Assembly: GCA_013350335.1 (NCBI GenBank)
Contig: CM023535.1
Location: 24,397,746 to 24,461,745 of the forward strand
Source of the DNA: Chimonanthus salicifolius
Taxonomy: Eukaryota > Streptophyta > Magnoliopsida > Laurales > Calycanthaceae
Length of the DNA: 64,000 nucleotides
Direction: 5' to 3'
The notes beneath the pieces were generated by a model. It made no database searches. It was not told the origin of the DNA and saw only the letters and a program-made list of their open reading frames with translations. Shown here in pieces: positions 11,402 to 22,925 of this stretch. The translations under genes and the position numbers were made by a program. Numbering within the stretch: the first letter of the stretch is position 1; each line of letters starts with the position of its first letter.

Positions 11402-12558
11402 AATCAGGCATCTAAAATAGTCTGGAATTGTAATTTAAAATTTATTTTTCTTGAATAACTGAAAAAAAATAGTCCCTCATCTAAGTCATTATCACCTTTT
11501 ATTTTTCAACAAATGCCAACTGTGAATTCTAAATTTGGATGATGAAAGCAGTTGGAATTTACATTGCAAACTGCAATGCCAGTCCACACACACCAATGAA
11601 TGGTTTCAATCACCATTTACGGTCTTATCCGACACATGGATGTCACCAAGCATCGACGACTCCTCCTTACTCCACTGTCATCCCCACCTTACATTAATTA
11701 TTTTATTATCATTTTTATTTATTGGTTAGATCTCATTAGAAATACAAAGATTAATTACTTGATTTTTAATATTAACTAAAATATAAAAGAAACAGTCTTA
11801 AGTGAATCTTAGTCATTTAATTATTGAACAGGTCATAATTTTCTTCTAAAATCTCTATTAAGTCAATTTAATCATTTGAAATAAGATATAAGCTCTATTA
11901 TGTTTTCCCTTTTTTTTACATATATATTTATCAATGATTAATTAAATAAATGAATGACATTACATATTATGAGTAGTGATGCCTTATTACTCAGTAAAAA
12001 TTAAAGAAAAATAAAAAAAAATTTGCACCATTCTTTTAAAAAATGTCAAGTTCTTCATCATAAATATACTATAAAGTGTGCTAAATAGTAAGAAAAGTAA
12101 AAATATGGGTTTCTATATATGTATGGGAACTCTCTATTTCTATAAGTTTTTCTAAGAAATTGTTCGGTCTAACTTACTTTGGTCCAAATATAACTTAAGT
12201 ATTTTATAAAAAAATTATATATAGAAGATATTGCACAAGTTCTACTCCTCCAAGTCACCCATTAAGATTGTGGACCATACTACCTTACTCTTTCTTTCTC
12301 CTACATTTTCTTAATACAAATATAATATACAAATGAGTGCCTAATATACTCAAATATGAGAATGAGTTGGTAAAGTCTTTTAGGACCTCAATTGAACAAA
12401 TTAAATTTTCTTCGTATGGATGTGAACGGGTTGAATTTGGACAGCGCCGCTTAGGAGAAGCAAGCTCTTTCATTTTGGACCAATCTCTTATGCACGTTTA
12501 TTCAAATTGGCTAAATTTTCATCTTTAATATAATTTTTTACAATATAGATATCTCCAA
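9446..12558. other. Intergenic sequence with eroded repeats
   Basis: No gene is recognised. Around 10020-10210 and 10780-10880 the DNA has words such as GGCCCGA, GAGTTAGA, CAACCCAT and GGGCTTTTGGG, typical of degenerate dispersed plant repeats. Around 10330-10390 a T run next to an AATAAAAGAGAA-like word (minus strand) may be a LINE 3' tail. None of these can be assigned to a family with confidence. Confidence 0.45.
11357..11399. repeat. (AT)n microsatellite
   Basis: About 21 AT dinucleotides are uninterrupted. Such runs are polymorphic and can extrude cruciforms; no nearby gene is seen. Confidence 0.95.
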
Positions 12559-13132
12559 TGTAGTGACCGGAGTAGCGGGTCAATGGTTATAGTTAGATTA
12601 GAAAATTAAATATTTGTTTTTGCTGGTGTTTTATTTTTATTTATTAAAAATATTTTGGAAAACACACTGAGACTTAGAATTTAATTTAATTAGTTCTCCA
12701 AATGCACACAAATTCTCCTCAATTAGATTACACAAATTTAATTTCCTTAATTTCAAAATTACACTAGAAATATAAATAAGTAATTAATTAAATTAGTGGA
12801 GAGATATTTGTGGATTTCTTAAATTTGTGTGGCCCCAGTCTAGAGGCCCTAAAAGGCCAGGCCCAACAGCGTCAGAAATTGAGAAATGGGCCAGTGTCAG
12901 TCCGATCGACGGCCAAAGGCTGGTTGGGTGTGTGGATGTGGGAAAAAAACCCACATTGCCCAGGAGCCAAAAATGAAGGGGATATATAACATAGAGCATA
13001 CCCCTAACCCAACATAATGCATTTTGGGCCTGTGAATTGGACCATGCCCAAAGTAAAGTCGTGGGGGCCAGTGTGGGCCCAGAGATGACAGTATTGTGCA
13101 GGTCGGATTCGGGTCAGGGTCGTTACACTACA
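12559..13132 (+). mobile_element. Probable LTR (solo or truncated)
   Basis: The block starts TGTAGTGACCGG and ends GTTACACTACA, so its ends are inverted complements (TGTAGTG and CACTACA) with TG/CA termini, as in LTRs. The right part (GGCCCAGAG..., CGGGTCAGGGTCGTTACA) resembles the ends of the TRIM LTRs at 18.7-19.7 kb. No target duplication and no primer site were found beside it. It may be one LTR of a broken element or a chance resemblance strengthened by shared end motifs. Confidence 0.45.
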
Positions 13133-14354
13133 TAGTGGGAAACAATGTGTTGCTTAATTGTTATAATCATGTGTTATTATGCAATTATGGTTGAATTATG
13201 TTATTGCTGCGTTAATGGAATGATATCCATGCTTTCATGGTGGAGAAAATGATTTTTTATGCTATAGAACATGTGTAGATATCCTGGACCATGCCTACAA
13301 TAAATGTAATTCGGAAAACATGTTTATTGGAGACTGTTGCATGGTAGGCATCTCATAGTACATGGCATTCTCATATTCATTGGGATTGAGTATGGGAATG
13401 AGGTTAATTTGGGCGACATGCCGGTCATTGGTGAATGTTGGGTCCTGGTTTGTTGGAGGCGACAGACCGGTCATGGTGATTGCTGGGTCCTAGTTCGCTG
13501 GAGCAACATGCTAGCCAAATTGTGGATGTTGGATCATGGTTTACTGGAGTGACATGCCAGCCAAATTGTGGCTGTTGGGTCCTAGTTTGTTAAAGCAACA
13601 GGTCGGCCATTAGTGGTTGTTGGGTCTTGGTTTGTTGTTTGATCACATTGGTGATGGCTCACAATCGTATTCTATGATTTTGTCAGGGTGACCACTCAGA
13701 AGAAGATGCGTTATTTTGACAAATCATGATAGCTATCACGTGGTGATAGAAGATGTGTTGGTGGGTTGAGCTGCATTAAACATTGTGCATTGACATGTAG
13801 CATTAAGCATAGAGCATTGACATATGCGATTAGAATATATTATGCCTTATTCATGTTGAAATTATGTCATATGTTATTTGAATATGTGAAGCATGTTTAG
13901 TGAAATATTAGAATATATATATGTGTTAATGTTTTCTTCACTAGGCATGAAGCTCACCCCTTTCATTGCATAGAATCCATTAGAGTTGGGTCTTGATGAG
14001 ACTCAAGAGAAAGTCTAGGAGATAAGAGGTTGATTTGAAGAAATACAATTTATAGCTTAGTAGAAGAATAAATTCTTAGATTACATCTCTTGATGCTTGG
14101 TTATGTTGATTTTAGACCATTGAGAAATTTATTGTTTATTTTATTGGTTTTGTTGAGACTTGAATATTAAATTTAAGCGTTGATAAATTTGAGATCTTTT
14201 ATTATTTGTGGGTTTGGGAATGTGTGCAATTGTGAGTAGACTATTTATGTATTAGACTCGATTTTTGTAAGTTTTTAGTATGGCATTCCTGATTTGTGTA
14301 GTTTATTTTGATTTAATGGGGATGGAGAATTCGTTGGCTATATAATCGTTTGTA
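13133..14354. other. Repeat-derived sequence with minisatellite, possibly LTR remnant
   Basis: No gene. A 46-bp minisatellite is listed separately. Around 13940-14020 a segment like TTCACTAGGCATGAAGCTCACCCC resembles the segment near 38170 and 52100 in the long Del/Tekay-like LTRs. The block may therefore be a diverged piece of a similar LTR. It ends at the target site of the copia element. Confidence 0.4.
13414..13637 (+). repeat. 46-bp minisatellite, about five copies
   Basis: Diverged units of about 45-47 bases share the order CGACATGCCGG or CAACATGCTAGCC, then TGTTGGGTCCTGG, then TTTGTTGGAG. Five units are recognisable. The drift between units shows that the array is old. Similar subrepeats are common inside long gypsy LTRs. 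Confidence 0.8.
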
Positions 14355-14359
14355 TTGAT

Positions 14360-16095
14360 TGTTGGCCTAAAAGTTAAATTTATCTCTCGTGAGTCAGACT
14401 GAGGTGTCAATTCCGTGACTGTGTCCGACTGAATCTTGAGTTGTCAATTTCTTTGACTGAGTCGTGACCGTCAACATGTCTAAGACCTCATCTCTAGAAG
14501 ACATGCAAAGTCAAATCAAGCTTGAAGCTCCAGAGGACATGTTGTTTGAAAAACATCGCACCAAAACTGGAAGAACTCTCTGAATGCCAACCATCACAGG
14601 TATATGGACCATAGGACCGACCTAAAAGCCTTAGAAGCCTTTTTGGTTAAAATTGGAATAATACAAATAGGGGTTCTAAGTCCACTCTCTACCCTGTGGA
14701 GAGCTCTTGTTATCTACCAAAGATCTCCATATTTTCATGTATCCTTGTAATCTAAAATGTTTATTATAGTTAAATCTAACTGATTGCAGAGAACACTCAT
14801 GAGCTCTCCACCATGTCCACGTTTTTCACAAAATCTCTAGTTTCCAACACTTGGTGGAAAATGATTTTTCTGGGTAGCTCAGAACTTCCGAGAACATGTC
14901 TCGAACGATCATGTATGAGTTGTTCGGATTTCTGGGCAGGTCGGAACTTCTGAGAACATAATCTCGGAACGTCCAAGGATATTCCTTCCGACGATCATGT
15001 AGGAGTTGTTCAGACGTTCCGAACCATTGAATTCCAGGGTTCCTCGGGCGTTCCGAACAGAACACTTTGGATGATTTGAAGCTTGTCCCAAACAGTCAAA
15101 CTATCCGTTGTAAGGTCAAAATAGTTGTTGTAATATAAACGTTGGGAATCCGACCGTTGCAACCTCAGAAGGTCCGAGACCCATCTTCGGAATGTCCGAA
15201 GATAGATCCCTTAGATCTTCTCAAGCCTATAAAAGTAAGGCTTTTTAGATAGGAATTTTTTGATGACTTGAGCCTAATTTTTTCATATACTCTTCCAATC
15301 TTCATAACAACTTCCAACGCTTACAAACTTCATAGTTAAAATACTCTAAGTTTTTAATCTTAATCTAAAACACATTAAAAGCTCTCATAAGCATATCTTG
15401 AGCATCTTATGCTCTACGTTGAATGTGTTAAGTGGAGATTCTCTCTACGGTCTTAATCCTCATAGGAAAACCTTTATCTACCCTAGACCTCCTTGCTATC
15501 ATCTTGGTTGGACTTCATTGGAGGATTTACATCAAGCCAAGAAGAGGAGGACACTCAAGAACAAGCCCAAGCTACTTCAAGTAACTCAAGGCTAAGTTCT
15601 TGGTATATTTCAAAATACAACTTCTTTCTATTACTTGTGAAATATTGTAAAGGGTTGGTGTAACTCTATTGGCTTTCAAGAGAGGTGTTTTCTTGGTGAT
15701 TAGGTCGATCTACACCTGTGAAGTAGATCAAGCTTTGTAATAGATTTCTTCTCCACCTATGAAAGAGAAAGTTAGTAAAATCCTCAAGTGGTGTACTTAA
15801 GGCGTGGATGTAAGGAAGGTTGTCGAACAACGTAAAAATCATTGTGTCACAATTCTCCATATCTTCTCATCTCCTTCACCTTATTTTGTGCACTTGCTTT
15901 AGCTCATATCTTATTGCACACATAATTTGCTTAAACTTAATATTGCTTGTAAATCACATTTAGAATATTAATTGAGCAAATTTGTGTTGATTAATCATTA
16001 AAATGTCCAATATTTAAATAGATTTTAAAATTCCCTAATAGTCATATTCACCCCCCTCTAGGACTATTGTAGATATTTGGCTAGCTTGACCAACA
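14360..16095 (+). repeat. 5' LTR of the pol-less copia-type element
   Basis: It runs from TGTTGGCCTAAA to GCTTGACCAACA. It contains a cluster of GGAACGTCCGA-like palindromic words at about 14880-15200 and a CTATAAAAG candidate TATA box near 15230. In the first 120 bases it differs from the 3' LTR at about a dozen positions, so the insertion is not recent. Confidence 0.93.
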
Positions 16096-16097
16096 AT

Positions 16098-16109
16098 TGG
16101 TATCAGAGC
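16098..16109 (+). promoter_or_regulatory. Primer-binding site (initiator Met tRNA type)
   Basis: TGGTATCAGAGC, complementary to the 3' end of plant initiator Met tRNA, lies two bases after the 5' LTR. It is the usual minus-strand primer site of copia elements. Confidence 0.9.
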
Positions 16110-16163
16110 AAGGACTCTTGCCATTTTACTTAACCGTCTAAGAGTAGATCGTTCAAGCTAGAA

Positions 16164-17336
16164 ATGTCTAAGGGTGATTGCATTGCCGTGATGTGTCCTC
16201 CAATACTTGATGACTCTATCTATGTCATTTGGAAAGCCAAAATGAAAATGCACTTAATGATAATGGATGGAGCTCTATGGGAAATAATCTTATGTGGATG
16301 GACTAAACCTTCTAAGATTTACTTCTCATACAATGATATTGAAAAGAGCATGTATTCAGCAAATGTTAATACCCTCAATGCGATATTTTGTGCCATTTCA
16401 CCAAATATTTTAGAGAATATCATATCTTTTGAAACCGCAAAGGAAGCATGGGACATGTTGGAGAAAACTTATGAAAACCTAGGAAAGAAGATGCCTTAGA
16501 AGTGGTGTATTGTCTAGGACCCATTCAAACACTTGAACCTCAACAAGAACAAACTAATGAAGAAGATGTAGAAGATAATACACCTACCACAGAAGAATTA
16601 AGTGAGTCGTTAAATGAAATATACAAGCAACTTAAGAAAGTTGGTAAAGAAAATATAAAACTAATAAAAGAATTAAATCAAGAAAAGTTGGAAAAAGAAA
16701 ACATTCTAAAAAATCTAACATTGGCAAATCAAATAAATCCAAAAGCTATTCAAGAAGAGTGCTTGAAACTTGAAGAATGCTTAAAATTGGAAATAAATGA
16801 AAAATGAAACCTTGAAAATGAGTTAAGAAAAGTAAAGCATGAACTTCACTGATTAAAAGAAGACTAGAAAGATTTGAAAATTGTGCTAAGTTGTGAAGAA
16901 GAAGAAAATGCTAAAATTAAAAAACAACGTAATGATGCTATAGCAAATATCCCTAAATCACAATCAAATCTAGAAATTGAAAATCAAATATTTGCACAAA
17001 AAGTTAATGACTTAAAGAAATATAAGGAGAGATTTGAGATGAAGTTCACAAGAGGAGAAGAGAAGCTTGAAAAACTCCTAAAACTAAGCAAACCATTTGG
17101 AGATAAAACGAGTCTTGGATATGATAAGAAATGATAAAGGACCCAAGAACCAAACTATCTTTATTAAGGGTAAGTCTCTCTCAATTCCTCAAATGAAAGT
17201 CATAAAATGCTTTCATTGTGGACAATCCGGGCATCTCATATTTGAATGCAAAGTAAGAAAAGAAAATAAATACAAAAATGCAAATCAAATTAAGATGCAA
17301 AATCTAAAGGAAAATGTTCACAAAGAAAATATGTAA
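16164..17336 (+). pseudogene. Broken copia gag polyprotein
   Basis: The first 111 codons (16164-16499) match the start of a copia Gag (UBN2/DUF4219-like), with WKAKMKMHLM and FETAKEAWDMLEKTY. A stop follows at 16497. Later frames encode a Glu/Lys-rich coiled coil (16570-17130, for example ESLNEIYKQLKKVGKENIKL) and a CCHC zinc knuckle, CFHCGQSGHLIFEC (17208-17249). The second half of the usual UBN2 region is missing between the first two frames. Several stops and frame changes make it inactive. In working relatives Gag forms the cytoplasmic virus-like particle and binds the RNA. Confidence 0.8.
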
Positions 17337-17339
17337 AAG

Positions 17340-18664
17340 GGTTAAGAGAAATAAAAATCAATGGAATTATGCACAAATAATTCAAAATCATAAGCAAAGG
17401 TATAAGAACTTAAATGGAAATTTAAATCATACCTTAACTCATAAATTGATTGAAGCCTTAAATAAATTCACAAGATTTTGTCAAATGAATAAGAACACCA
17501 AAAAGAGAAAATCAAATGTTCATGTGTTTGACATCGGTGGACCTCGAAGATCTTTTTCAATCGCCATATGGTTACCCAAGGCTAGGAGAGTGGATTAGTT
17601 TGGGTTATGATCTTGGGTGTGAACTTTTGTACAATTTATATGATTCCATCTTACATATTCAAATTAGACTTGATTATGCATGTAATATCGCTTGATTGTC
17701 TTGTTTCTTCCAAGCTTTTCATGCCTATATCCTATTGATAATGTGTGTGTGTCAACCATGTTCCACTATGGTCCAAAATTGGAGCAAATAGTAATAGCAT
17801 TGGACCTAAGTAGAATACTTTGCCTAGCATTATGATTATTGGTTCATCACTGCCGTTGGTAAGTTTGAGTGATTTATATGCTTTGGTATCAAACTCTTGA
17901 CTCTTAATGCAATGATGACATCTTTCCTGGCTATGAAGTACATCATGCTTGTGGAGTAACAAATGTGTGGACTTAAACCTATCAAGGGTCTAATAGTATT
18001 GATTGTTTGTGTGCTTGAATCAATCATGCTACCTAATACTAATATGATCACGAAATGTTGAATCATATTTACTTTCACAGTCTCCATTTCCATGTCTTCA
18101 ATTGAAATTCACTTGAATGGACTCTATGGTGGTTTGTGATTGACTAATATTGATAATGTTGCTTGAGTGTATAGAAAGTCATTTGTGTAGTGTTTCATAC
18201 AACATGGTATGTGCGAATCATGCTTGAGTAGAGCGGTCATTGTTCAAATATTTAATTGCATAATTCTTGATACTTTAGGACCTCAAACTAACACCATCTC
18301 CATATTGCCCTTAGTGTTTTAGGCAAGTTTCCCTGATCAAATGGACACCTCCTTAAGGCTCAAAAATAAAAAAATAAAAAAATAAAAATTCAAATCTAAA
18401 TTCTTTTTGGAATCTTCCCTGTCTCGGAAGATCCGAATAACAGTCTCGGACCTTCCGAAGTTGGAAATCATCGGAAGTGTCGAAGTCCTTCTCTGGAACA
18501 TCCGATGCCCATCAACTCTGTTATACCTTGGAACGTCCGAAGTATAAAGGAACTTTCTTCGGAACGTCCGAAGATGTAGAATATGTCCTGGATAACCTCG
18601 GAACGTCCGAGGAAGGAAACAACTTACTTCGAAATGTTCCGAAAACGTGGAAACTGCACAGTTT
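17340..18664 (+). other. Spacer of the copia-type element, no pol
   Basis: This is where protease and integrase would follow gag, but no DSGAS-like, HHCC or DDE signals were found in any frame. The minus-strand open frames 17732-18093 have no motif. At about 18410-18665 a dense cluster of TCGGAACGTCCGA-like words appears, the same kind as in the element's own LTRs. Confidence 0.6.
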
Positions 18665-18669
18665 CGGGA

Positions 18670-19415
18670 TGTGATACCACCCCCCCCCCCAAACTTGATG
18701 TGGGAAAAGTGAAAAGTCCCATATCGGTTGGGAGGATGAGATTTGAGGGGGATTTAAGTGGCCAAGCCCCCTTGACCATGTGAGACGCGTTTTGGGCAAG
18801 GCCACGTGGACCCGGGCTCAAATGCAAAACTGTGCGGGTTTGAGCTGTGTGCGAGGCCCAGAGCGGACAATATCTCACTGAGTCAAGCCCTAAGCCCTGT
18901 TTTCGGGTCTGGTCGTTACAAATATGGTATCAGAGCCGAGGTTCTACACTCGGACTGTGTGGGCTTACCTCCTTCCCTGCAGTTGTCGAGCTAGACTAGG
19001 TCGAACCGGGGACGGCTCGAGGCTTTAGGGAGTGTGATTGTGACATTCCCCCCCCCCCCCAACTTGATGTGGGATAAGTGAAAAGTCCCACATCGGTTGG
19101 GAGGATGAGATTTGAGGGAGATTTAAGTGGCCAAGCCCCCTTGACCATGTGAGACGCGTTTTGGGCCATGCCACTTGGGCCCGGGCCCAAATGCAAAACC
19201 TTGTAGGTTTGAGCTGTGTACGAGGCCCAAAGTGGACAATATCTCACTGAGTCAAGCCCTAAGCCCTGTTTTCGGGTCGGGTCATTACAAATATGGTATC
19301 AGAGCCGAGGTTCTACACTCGGACTGTGTGGGCTTACCTCCTTCCCTGCAGTTGTCGAGCTAGACTAGGTCGAGCCGGGGACGGCTCGAGGCTTTAGGGA
19401 GTGTGATTGTGACAT

Positions 19416-19461
<46 letters not shown>

Positions 19462-19688
19462 CTTGATGCGGGATAAGTGAAAAGTCCCACATCGGTTGGG
19501 AGGATGAGATTTGAGGGAGATTTAAGTGGCCAAGTCCCCTTGACCATGTGAGACGCGTTTTGGGCCAGGCCACTTGGGCCAAGGCCCAAATGCAAAACCG
19601 TGCAGGTTTGAGCTGTGTACGAGGCCCAGAGCAGACAATATCTCACTAAGTCAAGCCCTAAGTCCTGTTTTCGGGTCGGGTCGTTACA
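18670..19688 (+). mobile_element. TRIM element array: three LTRs, two internal regions
   Basis: Three copies of a 250-280 bp LTR (18670-18920, 19039-19289, 19408-19688) alternate with two copies of a 118-bp internal region. Each LTR starts TGTGA, has a C run, then ACTTGATGTGGGA, CACATCGGTTGGGAGGATGA and AGACGCGTTTTGGGC, and ends CGTTACA (CATTACA in the second). Each internal region begins with TGGTATCAGAGCC (18925 and 19294), a tRNA-iMet primer site, and ends with GGCTTTAGGGAG, a short purine-rich tract. The whole array is flanked by CGGGA (18665-18669 and 19689-19693). It therefore inserted or grew as one unit inside the larger element. No coding capacity; it is not Cassandra, because no 5S-like segment is visible. 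Confidence 0.88.
19417..19459. repeat. 43-base poly-C tract
   Basis: The C run in the third TRIM LTR is 43 bases long. The equivalent run is 11 bases in the first LTR and 13 in the second. It is either a true expansion or an assembly artefact. Confidence 0.9.
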
Positions 19689-20282
19689 CGGGATTTATCA
19701 AACACTATTCGCAGCCCTCTTTTGTTCATTCCCTTTTTCCGTGTCTTCCCTTCTTCGACCCATCTCTCCCTCCGAGCCTCTCTTCTCGAGTCTCCCTCCG
19801 AGATAAGGTTTCGAATCACTCTTCTCTGTTCTCCATTCACGTTTTCCTTCCGACAAAACTATCTCCTTCTCTGGTAAGCATTCTTTCGAATCTCTCTTCG
19901 ATTTTGGGAGCTCCTCATAGTTATTTTTGGATACAATCTTTCATAACTAATCTTATTGTTTGGGATTTTCCTAAATCCATTGGTAAGCTTATTTATCCCT
20001 TGGTTTAGAACTGATTACTTGTGCTTTTGGGTAAAGTAAATACCAAGCTCTAGTGTAGAATCCCTATAACTCACATATTTCCACTGATTTCACTGAAATT
20101 CAAGGGCCAAACAACCCAAAATCAGTCCCAAATTGGTAATCATCTTGCTTTGAGTGTTAATTAAGTTTGTTTTATTTCTGCTTAGGGTCCTTCTTCATTA
20201 GTCTTCAATTTGCAAATCTCTATTAGTGACTTAGGATTCCACCCTTGGTATCTTCTCTCGTTTTCCTTGATTTTTCAAAAGT

Positions 20283-21430
20283 ATGGCTGAAGTTGATCCC
20301 GACACTCAAACCTATAGGAGACGACCTCTATTTCTCACCAATCCTCCTAAGAGACTTCTCATGGATATAGTTCCAGAGACGACTGAATACATTACAAGAA
20401 CTTGAATTACTTTTGAATGACATAGTGATATAGAATGTTTGGAACAATTTGATGTTCCACAAACTCTTGGACGTATCAACTGGCTAAACATCTTGAAATG
20501 GGTGGTCACACCTATCTTTCTCTTGCCAAAGGAATGTATGGTGCAATCTGTAGTGTGAACCGTGATCGTCCGTCACTTACCATAAGATTCACTAATGGAT
20601 CCCAAGCACTAATTACACCAAGTCACATATCCTCCCTTATCGGTGTGCTCTTATGTCCTGGTGGCCTTAAGTCTATTGATGACTCTGTCCCTGACAGTGA
20701 AAGATTACGGATAACTGAGAAATTATGTGGAGTATTCGTCGAATGGATTGGGGGCAATGCTCTCCGTGCTTCCGAGTTTCTCCCTAGATTCCGTCTTTCT
20801 GTACAATGTATTCTTCTTCAATGTTTATCCACGAAAGGGCAATAGAGGAGATTTGACTCATGTTATGATAAACACACTGATTGCTGTAGATGCTGAACAA
20901 AACATCTGCCTTCCCTCCATAATCTGTCGGACCATCACTGATCATTGGTCTTGCAAAGGTCAGTCTGCTGCTCCTTTCGGATATATCATGTCAGAACTGG
21001 CCAAGAAATTAGGTGTCCCAATCCCAGATGAGGAGACTGTGTATCACAACCCTCTCAACAGAACATCTTTGCAAAAAATGGGACTCATTGAGCGCCATCG
21101 TCTTCGAAGAATTATCCGTTCTGCTCAAGCACCCCCTGTTGTAGACGAACAAGTGTAAAATGAAGAACAAGCAGGAGGTGAAGAAGTCCATCAAGAGAGA
21201 GTACATAGTGAGCAGACACGAGAAGAACAAACTCCTCAACCTCTAATTCCTCAATGTCTAGCTGCCTTAGAAAGTGACATTGCAGAGTTGCGTGAATCTC
21301 ATGAGAGGAACATTGTCAAGATTCGAGGAACTCACGTAAGGCAAGACTCATGGTTGAAGAAGATTCTGGATATTGTGAGCTGCAGACGTTCCGATGTCGA
21401 TACTTCTTCCTCTTCTCGTCAGAGCAAACC
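20283..21430 (+). pseudogene. Extra ORF of the LTR element, putative plant transposon protein domain
   Basis: From an ATG at 20283 (MAEVDPDTQTYRRRP) the coding signal passes through at least two frame changes. The best part reads LAKGMYGAICSVNRDRP, ITPSHISSLIGV, then RGDLTHVMINTLIAVDAEQN, PFGYIMSELAKKLGVPIPDE (frames at 20498-20845 and 20727-21158). The order and wording resemble the domain annotated as putative plant transposon protein, often found as an additional ORF in non-autonomous plant LTR elements. An acidic or charged tail with a possible coiled coil (LAALESDIAELRESHERN) follows. Function is unknown. It is read in the same direction as gag and sits between the TRIM and the 3' LTR. 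Confidence 0.55.
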
Positions 21431-21439
21431 ATGATGGAC

Positions 21440-22913
21440 CACTAGGAGTAGTGGGATGGGTACACACACTTTGGGTTCGTTGGCCTGTTTGGTCAAATTT
21501 TGGGGATGTATTAAAGCTTTTCAGCATGTAATATTTTACAAATATGGAAATGTTCAAACTCTAAAAGGCTATAGTTATATTCTTTTTTATGAGTTAAATG
21601 TTTGTCATTTTATTCATTGATGCTTTATAGTCTTGATGGTTGATGGTTGGGTATTAGTCTTATTCTTGGTCTCATGCATGTATGGACAGTTGGGTAAGCT
21701 CATTTGCTTTCATGAATGATGGTTGGAGTCTATTTTTCCCCAATTCCGCATGCTTGACCTTATATGATTCTTATATAATTTACAACTCCTTCATATAAGT
21801 TATTAAAAAGGGGGAATGACTTATTCAAATATAAAAGATCTTATGGAGTTCAACTTTTTATTGTGGTCATGAATGATTGAATGGTAAGAGGAATACAAAT
21901 CTGAAAGAAAGGTTGGCTTTCTCATATGCCTTCATGACAAATGAAATAATTTGTATATTCTTATTGCTTTCATGAATGCATTAAATGTGTGCATATGCAT
22001 TTGGATGAATATTGATGAATTATCAATTATGCTCACATGGATTGTGATTATCCTTCATATGCGTTATAATTATACTATTTTCATTTTGGCAATATACATA
22101 TATATCATTGTGTTTCAATTGATATCAAATACATTTGGCCTCAAAGTTAAATCTGTATAACAATGTGGTATCATTTGAAATTGTCTTGACAATATCATTG
22201 GTTTCCCCCTCTCTCCTTCTTCCCCTATTCCCAATGCTTATAGTCATATCACATACCGTTTGGGAATATGGCATTGTCTTAGTATAACTCATTACATTTG
22301 CCCTTATATACTTATATTTGTCTAGATGAATGATAAGATGCTATGACATGTACATCTAAACCTTTGTCACACTCCAATATTAAGAGGTAATAAATATGGA
22401 AACTTACATGACAAGGTTTATGATAACTTGGGGAAATTATACTTCTTTAAATGACCTTCCACAACTTGTGCACCATGAAAAGTACTTGAAATTGTCCTTT
22501 GTCAATTTTTGACAAAAAGGGGGAAAAATATTGATATTACCAGAGACACAAATGTTTTCATGGGAGAAACAAAAAAAATTCAATACCGGTATGAAAGATA
22601 GAGGGAGCAAATATGATTTTAAGATATGCTTTAAAATTGAACACATATTGCTTATTGTCACTAACCATTGGAGAGATCACTTTCCACCAAGAATATGCAG
22701 TTTATGTTGTGCTTAAAGGAATATCACAGGCATATTCTAAGGGGGAGCTACCATGAGTCTTCAAGCGTTCAAACTTCATGAAGTCATGTCCAAGTGTATT
22801 GAGTTTATTGTAATATTTTATTTCTATACTTGGCATGTATTTGAACTCATTAAAGTTGTAACTTGTATTTGAGTCTGTATAGAGTATTCTGTAGGTTTTG
22901 TCACGAAATTGAC
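21440..22913 (+). other. 3' non-coding part of the copia-type element
   Basis: AT-rich sequence without recognisable protein. It includes words such as AAAAAGGGGGAAAAAT (22515) and CTAAGGGGGAGCTA (22737) that resemble extra polypurine tracts, and the true polypurine tract just before the LTR. Confidence 0.6.
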
Positions 22914-22925
22914 AAAGGGAGAGAT

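Noticed and set aside
18670..18920. TRIM LTR as a Cassandra element
   Set aside because: Cassandra LTRs carry a 5S rRNA-like segment with its internal promoter. I found none here, only a similar CCCACATCGG start and iMet primer site.
18521..19646. Repeated minus-strand open frames (MRYCPLWAS..., MALPKTRLTWS...)
   Set aside because: These are antisense readings of the TRIM LTRs, and one includes a poly-Gly run from the poly-C tract. Not genes.
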